From positions 1 to 23,093 of the forward strand of contig CAADSV010000153.1 in the NCBI GenBank assembly GCA_900751665.1: a DNA stretch of 23,093 nt, in the 5' to 3' direction. Position numbers and translations under genes: made by a program. The notes below the pieces were generated by a model. The model saw only the letters and a list, made by a program, of their open reading frames with translations. It made no database searches and was not told the DNA's origin. Position 1 is the first letter of the stretch, and every line of letters starts with the position of its first letter. Shown here piece after piece: positions 20,166 to 23,093 of this stretch. The stretch is from an uncultured Collinsella sp. (GTDB lineage Bacteria; Actinomycetota; Coriobacteriia; Coriobacteriales; Coriobacteriaceae).

Positions 20166-22607
20166 CTACCCCAGCGAGCGGTTGAGGGAGCCGAGCTCGT
20201 CGTTGCCCATGGTGCGCCACATTTGGAAGATGCAACCGCGTGCCAGGAAAAAGAAGCCGTTGTCGACCAGTTGAACAGCGGCATCTGCAAGCTGATTCGT
20301 CACGGCGGACACTGGCGGCAGCTCGAGTCCAGCCTTGCGGATGGTCTCGACCGCTTCCTCGAACGTCGGAGGCTCGCTGACGCCCATCTCGTTCATAAGG
20401 CCCTGCATTTCTTCCAGCGCGCTGCTGCCCGATTCCTCACCGCGCGGCACCAGACGGTAACAAGCCAGCGCCAGGTCGAGCTGATCGCAGTTCCAATAGG
20501 CAAACGCCAAGCGATAGAACAGATAGCCGATTGCAGAACGATCGCTGGCAATACGTAGGCCGTGGCGTGCCACCTCGATAATCTCGTCAAAGCGCTCCAG
20601 ACGCGCAAGCACGTTGATGAGCGCAAAGTGCGATTGCATGGACGAGCGCGCCAGATCGTAAAGATGGCGCACCTCGGGCAGCGCTCGTTCAAAGTCCTCT
20701 TGCTCGGCGTAAAAGCTACAGATCTCGTGCTGGGCAAAGTACAGCGCATCGGGCGCACGGAGGATTCGCACAGAGCGATCTTCTTCCAACACCGGTAGCA
20801 CCATGCGCACCAGCTGGTTATCGCAAAACTGCGTTTGAACCGGACCTGTCGCCAAAAGCTCGGCAACGGCGCACTTAGCCTCCAACTCCTCAACAAGACG
20901 GGAAAAGCCTTCAAAAGCACCTGTACGGTCGACTTTTGCCTGCTCGCGCAATTCAACAACACGGGCCACGTATGGGTCGTCGTCCTCTTCCATGACCTCC
21001 AACTCGTCAGCCGTATCGGCAAGCAGCAGATCGCGCAGCGCCGGCGGCAGCGTGCGATGGTCATCACGCGGACGAGCATGAACCTCCGCAGGCTCAATCG
21101 TCTCCGGAGCGGTTGACTCATACGCCTCAAGCACACGCTTGCACGGCATATCGTCCATGTCCATGCTCTCAAGATCCTTGGCGACAGGCACGCAATCGGC
21201 CAGATAGGCCGCGCGCCCAAAGAAATACGTTGCGACAACACGCTCGCCCTGCTCACCGTCGGGAGCAGCAATCTGCACGTAGCAGCGCGTGATGCAGGTG
21301 CCCGCGGCAAAACACGCTGCCGCAAGCGTGAGTGCCACGCGCGCATCGTGCTCCGCGGCCCAGATCGCGCGCGTGTCCTCGTCCAGCTCGCGCCAGGCGT
21401 CATCTTGAGCGTCGTATTCACGTTGCGGCATGGCGTCCACGACAGACTGCCCAAACCGAACGAGCATAATCCCCTCGGCAACGTTTACTCGATAGGTATA
21501 GTCGAGCCGCGTGACCACGTTGAGCGCCTCGACAATACGCGCGAAGCGGGTACGCACATCCCACTCACCGCCCGGCTGGCAAGCCACCGTACCCGGTTTG
21601 CCCCATGGGTTATCGCTCGAGGCAGTATCGAGCAGTCGGGGAACATCGTTGGTCGTCTTGGCGATATGCCACGCATCAAAGAGCGCGCAGCCCTCAAGGC
21701 TCGGCGAGGATGCCGCAGGGGCCAATCCGGCCCCGATGCGCTCAAGGATGCCGGAGAGGCGGTTGAGGCGGCACTCGATGGCAAGCAGCATGTCAATCTC
21801 ATCCTGGTCCAGCAGGCTACGATCAAAATTGAGATAGAACAGCTTTGACCGGTCGATGCGCGCTAGGCTCATTTCGGACTTGGCGGCAATGGTGCGCAGA
21901 CGGGGCAAGTCGACCTCGCTCATAAGGGCGGCGGCATAACGCTCGATACCGCTCGGATTCTCGGCATGGTCAACGCGGTAGAGCAGCGTCTCGATAGCGT
22001 CAGGCAGCGGTGCCGTGTTAAAGCCCAAAAACACCTCGACCGGCTCGGGCAACTTTACGAGCTTAATCTTGTCGACAACGTTTTGCATGTCCGCATCGAG
22101 ACCGTCGACACCCGCCGTGTTCGCAATAACGCTTTCGGAGTTGGCAAATATCACGTAGCGCAAGAACATCGAGGCCATGAACTCGCCGTAAGGAAGGGCG
22201 CGGGTCGAATTCCATGTCTCGTGGTCGGACTGCTCGCGCATGGGGCCTTCGGGAGAGCCGACAGTTTGCGCGCACGCGCGCATTGCACCGTTGGCTTCCC
22301 TTACCATAACCTCACCAATACCGGAGTCCGACTCGTCAAGGACCAGTTCCATGTCGGGATCGTTGGGCAGCGGAGCCTCGCTAACGGGGCGGTCCACCTT
22401 GTACACCTCACCCGAAACGCTTACGTAGCCCAAAAGCGACACATGGCTTTTGCCGACGAATTCGACGACATAGCATGATTCATGCGGGTCCTCGCCAAAG
22501 AGCTTCCAAACCACGCCATACGAGCGTCCCGCAGGCTGCTCGGGCATGGCCGGAAAGCGCTTTTTGGGATCAAGAAACCGGAGCTTGTATGTCGGACGCT
22601 CTGCCAC
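20166..22607 (-). CDS. Uncharacterised 813-residue protein with C-terminal TPR-like helices
   Basis: I do not recognise this family. The protein has no signal peptide or membrane helix and appears cytoplasmic. The N-terminal 130 residues look beta-rich (KLRFLDPKKRF, GRSYGVVWKLFG, YVVEFVGKSHVSLLGYVSV). The middle (about 130-520) is mixed, with alternating charged helices. An acidic linker (EVMEEDDDPY) precedes a C-terminal helical region containing repeats of TPR character (EQEDFERALPEVRHLYDLA, LERFDEIIEVARHGL, WNCDQLDLALACYRLVP). TPR arrays usually serve as protein-binding scaffolds. The start is GTG at 22607 with AGGGTGA about 8 nt upstream. It stands alone between tRNA genes, so context gives no role. 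Confidence 0.85.
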   Translation of the reverse strand: MAERPTYKLRFLDPKKRFPAMPEQPAGRSYGVVWKLFGEDPHESCYVVEFVGKSHVSLLGYVSVSGEVYKVDRPVSEAPLPNDPDMELVLDESDSGIGEVMVREANGAMRACAQTVGSPEGPMREQSDHETWNSTRALPYGEFMASMFLRYVIFANSESVIANTAGVDGLDADMQNVVDKIKLVKLPEPVEVFLGFNTAPLPDAIETLLYRVDHAENPSGIERYAAALMSEVDLPRLRTIAAKSEMSLARIDRSKLFYLNFDRSLLDQDEIDMLLAIECRLNRLSGILERIGAGLAPAASSPSLEGCALFDAWHIAKTTNDVPRLLDTASSDNPWGKPGTVACQPGGEWDVRTRFARIVEALNVVTRLDYTYRVNVAEGIMLVRFGQSVVDAMPQREYDAQDDAWRELDEDTRAIWAAEHDARVALTLAAACFAAGTCITRCYVQIAAPDGEQGERVVATYFFGRAAYLADCVPVAKDLESMDMDDMPCKRVLEAYESTAPETIEPAEVHARPRDDHRTLPPALRDLLLADTADELEVMEEDDDPYVARVVELREQAKVDRTGAFEGFSRLVEELEAKCAVAELLATGPVQTQFCDNQLVRMVLPVLEEDRSVRILRAPDALYFAQHEICSFYAEQEDFERALPEVRHLYDLARSSMQSHFALINVLARLERFDEIIEVARHGLRIASDRSAIGYLFYRLAFAYWNCDQLDLALACYRLVPRGEESGSSALEEMQGLMNEMGVSEPPTFEEAVETIRKAGLELPPVSAVTNQLADAAVQLVDNGFFFLARGCIFQMWRTMGNDELGSLNRSLG

Positions 22608-22741
22608 GAAATATCACCCTGATCGGTCGTCTAAAGAAAGAGCGCGCCACGGGCTCACCGAGGCGCATACTCGGAATCTTACACGAGTCGATGAGAAATA
22701 GTCCCCTTTGACCGAGGTTCGAATCCATGCAGTGTTTACGT

Positions 22742-22769
22742 AAAAGAAAAGCCCCCGTTGCCGGGAGCT
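22742..22769 (-). terminator. Terminator of the left tRNA-Arg gene
   Basis: AGCCCCCG (22750-22757) and CGGGAGCT (22762-22769) pair over 8 bp (one wobble), with a GCAA loop on the minus strand, followed by TTTTCTTTTA. It starts 12 nt past the tRNA CCA end. Confidence 0.88.
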
Positions 22770-22780
22770 TTAATCTCAAA

Positions 22781-22857
22781 TGGTGCGGCGTATAGGATTC
22801 GAACCTATGACGTTCTGATTCGTAGTCAGACCCTCTATCCAGCTGAGGTAACGCCGC
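22781..22857 (-). tRNA. tRNA-Arg (anticodon ACG), left copy
   Basis: A 77-nt tRNA with encoded CCA. Acceptor GCGGCGT/ACGCCGC, discriminator A, D-stem CCTC/GAGG, anticodon stem TCTGA/TCAGA with loop CTACGAA (anticodon ACG, expected to be deaminated at the first position), and T-arm ATAGG-TTCGAAT-CCTAT. It is identical to the copy at 23016-23092. Confidence 0.97.
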
Positions 22858-22869
22858 GACTTGATGATT

Positions 22870-22898
22870 ATTATGCACATCAACTGAATATAGATCAA
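22870..22898 (-). promoter_or_regulatory. Promoter of the left tRNA-Arg gene
   Basis: On the minus strand TTGATC (22893-22898) and CATAAT (22870-22875) are separated by exactly 17 nt, and the -10 box ends 12 nt before the tRNA 5' end. It lies in an AT-rich spacer of about 120 bp (22858-22978) that otherwise shows only a small GATGCG/CGCATC hairpin. Confidence 0.6.
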
Positions 22899-22978
22899 GC
22901 ATTTTTCGAAAAAAGTTATCAAATTTGATTTTTACTCATTTTTGACCACTTGATGCGATCTTCGACGCATCGCGATAT

Positions 22979-23004
22979 AAGAAAAGCCCCCGTTGCCGGA
23001 GGCT
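22979..23004 (-). terminator. Terminator of the right tRNA-Arg gene
   Basis: AGCCCCCG (22985-22992) and CGGAGGCT (22997-23004) pair over 8 bp (one wobble), again with a GCAA loop on the minus strand, followed by TTTTCTTATA. It closely matches the terminator at 22742-22769. Confidence 0.85.
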
Positions 23005-23015
23005 TAAAACTCAGT

Positions 23016-23092
23016 TGGTGCGGCGTATAGGATTCGAACCTATGACGTTCTGATTCGTAGTCAGACCCTCTATCCAGCTGAGGTAACGCCGC
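23016..23092 (-). tRNA. tRNA-Arg (anticodon ACG), right copy
   Basis: This 77-nt gene is identical to the tRNA at 22781-22857, with the same anticodon ACG and encoded CCA. It reaches the window edge, so its promoter is outside. Confidence 0.97.
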
Positions 23093-23093
23093 A

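Noticed and set aside
19617..20290. Small open frames overlapping the tRNA-Ser region on the minus strand
   Set aside because: They read through tRNA, terminator and hairpin sequence, giving GDSNP-type peptides typical of false tRNA translations, and have no ribosome sites.
22570..22902. A 110-codon minus-strand frame across the left tRNA-Arg
   Set aside because: It covers the tRNA, its terminator and the start of the 813-residue protein gene in another frame, so it is not a credible gene.
1..23093. CRISPR array, insertion sequence or prophage genes
   Set aside because: No regularly spaced direct repeats, transposase or integrase motifs, or phage structural proteins were seen on either strand.

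Overview
The window is a GC-rich, tightly packed bacterial chromosome segment. Every protein gene except one reads on the minus strand, so transcription runs mostly right to left. My best taxonomic guess is an actinobacterium of the class Coriobacteriia (Collinsella-like). This is inferred from the high GC content, tRNA genes with encoded CCA ends, the tandem YhgE/Pip membrane proteins, the Gram-positive-type capsule kinase module and the VanRS-like system. No rRNA or other decisive marker is present.

Layout from left to right. 1-1440: an M20 amidohydrolase and its terminators. 1441-2530: a DMT/EamA-family exporter. 2523-7760: a two-gene operon of large YhgE/Pip-type membrane proteins whose stop and start codons abut, with a strong terminator and a palindrome overlapping its probable promoter. 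7800-7910: two intergenic hairpins, one with a 25-bp stem. 7939-10060: htpG (Hsp90), with a terminator-like hairpin in its leader. 10128-12770: a GNAT acetyltransferase flanked by short repeat-like sequences, then the capsule-control trio of PHP phosphatase, tyrosine kinase and Wzz-like adaptor (transcribed adaptor, kinase, phosphatase). 12966-16062: PhoR-like kinase, PhoB-like regulator and PstB ATPase. 16166-18126: a VanS/VanR-like two-component pair. 18320-19660: the only plus-strand protein gene, a secreted penicillin-binding D-Ala-D-Ala carboxypeptidase, divergent from the VanR-like regulator. 19721-20073: a duplicated tRNA-Ser region with a highly structured insert. 20166-22607: an 813-residue protein of unknown function with TPR-like helices near its C-terminus. 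22742-23092: two identical tRNA-Arg(ACG) genes, each with its own terminator.

Much of the window concerns the cell envelope: capsule-assembly control, phosphate sensing and import, a VanRS-like sensor beside a peptidoglycan carboxypeptidase, and two large surface-exposed membrane proteins. I found no CRISPR array, transposase, integrase or restriction system. The least explained sequence is the tRNA-Ser region. There a block of about 90 bp is tandemly duplicated with a 190-bp period, and the duplicate carries a roughly 100-nt foldable core in place of the tRNA body.
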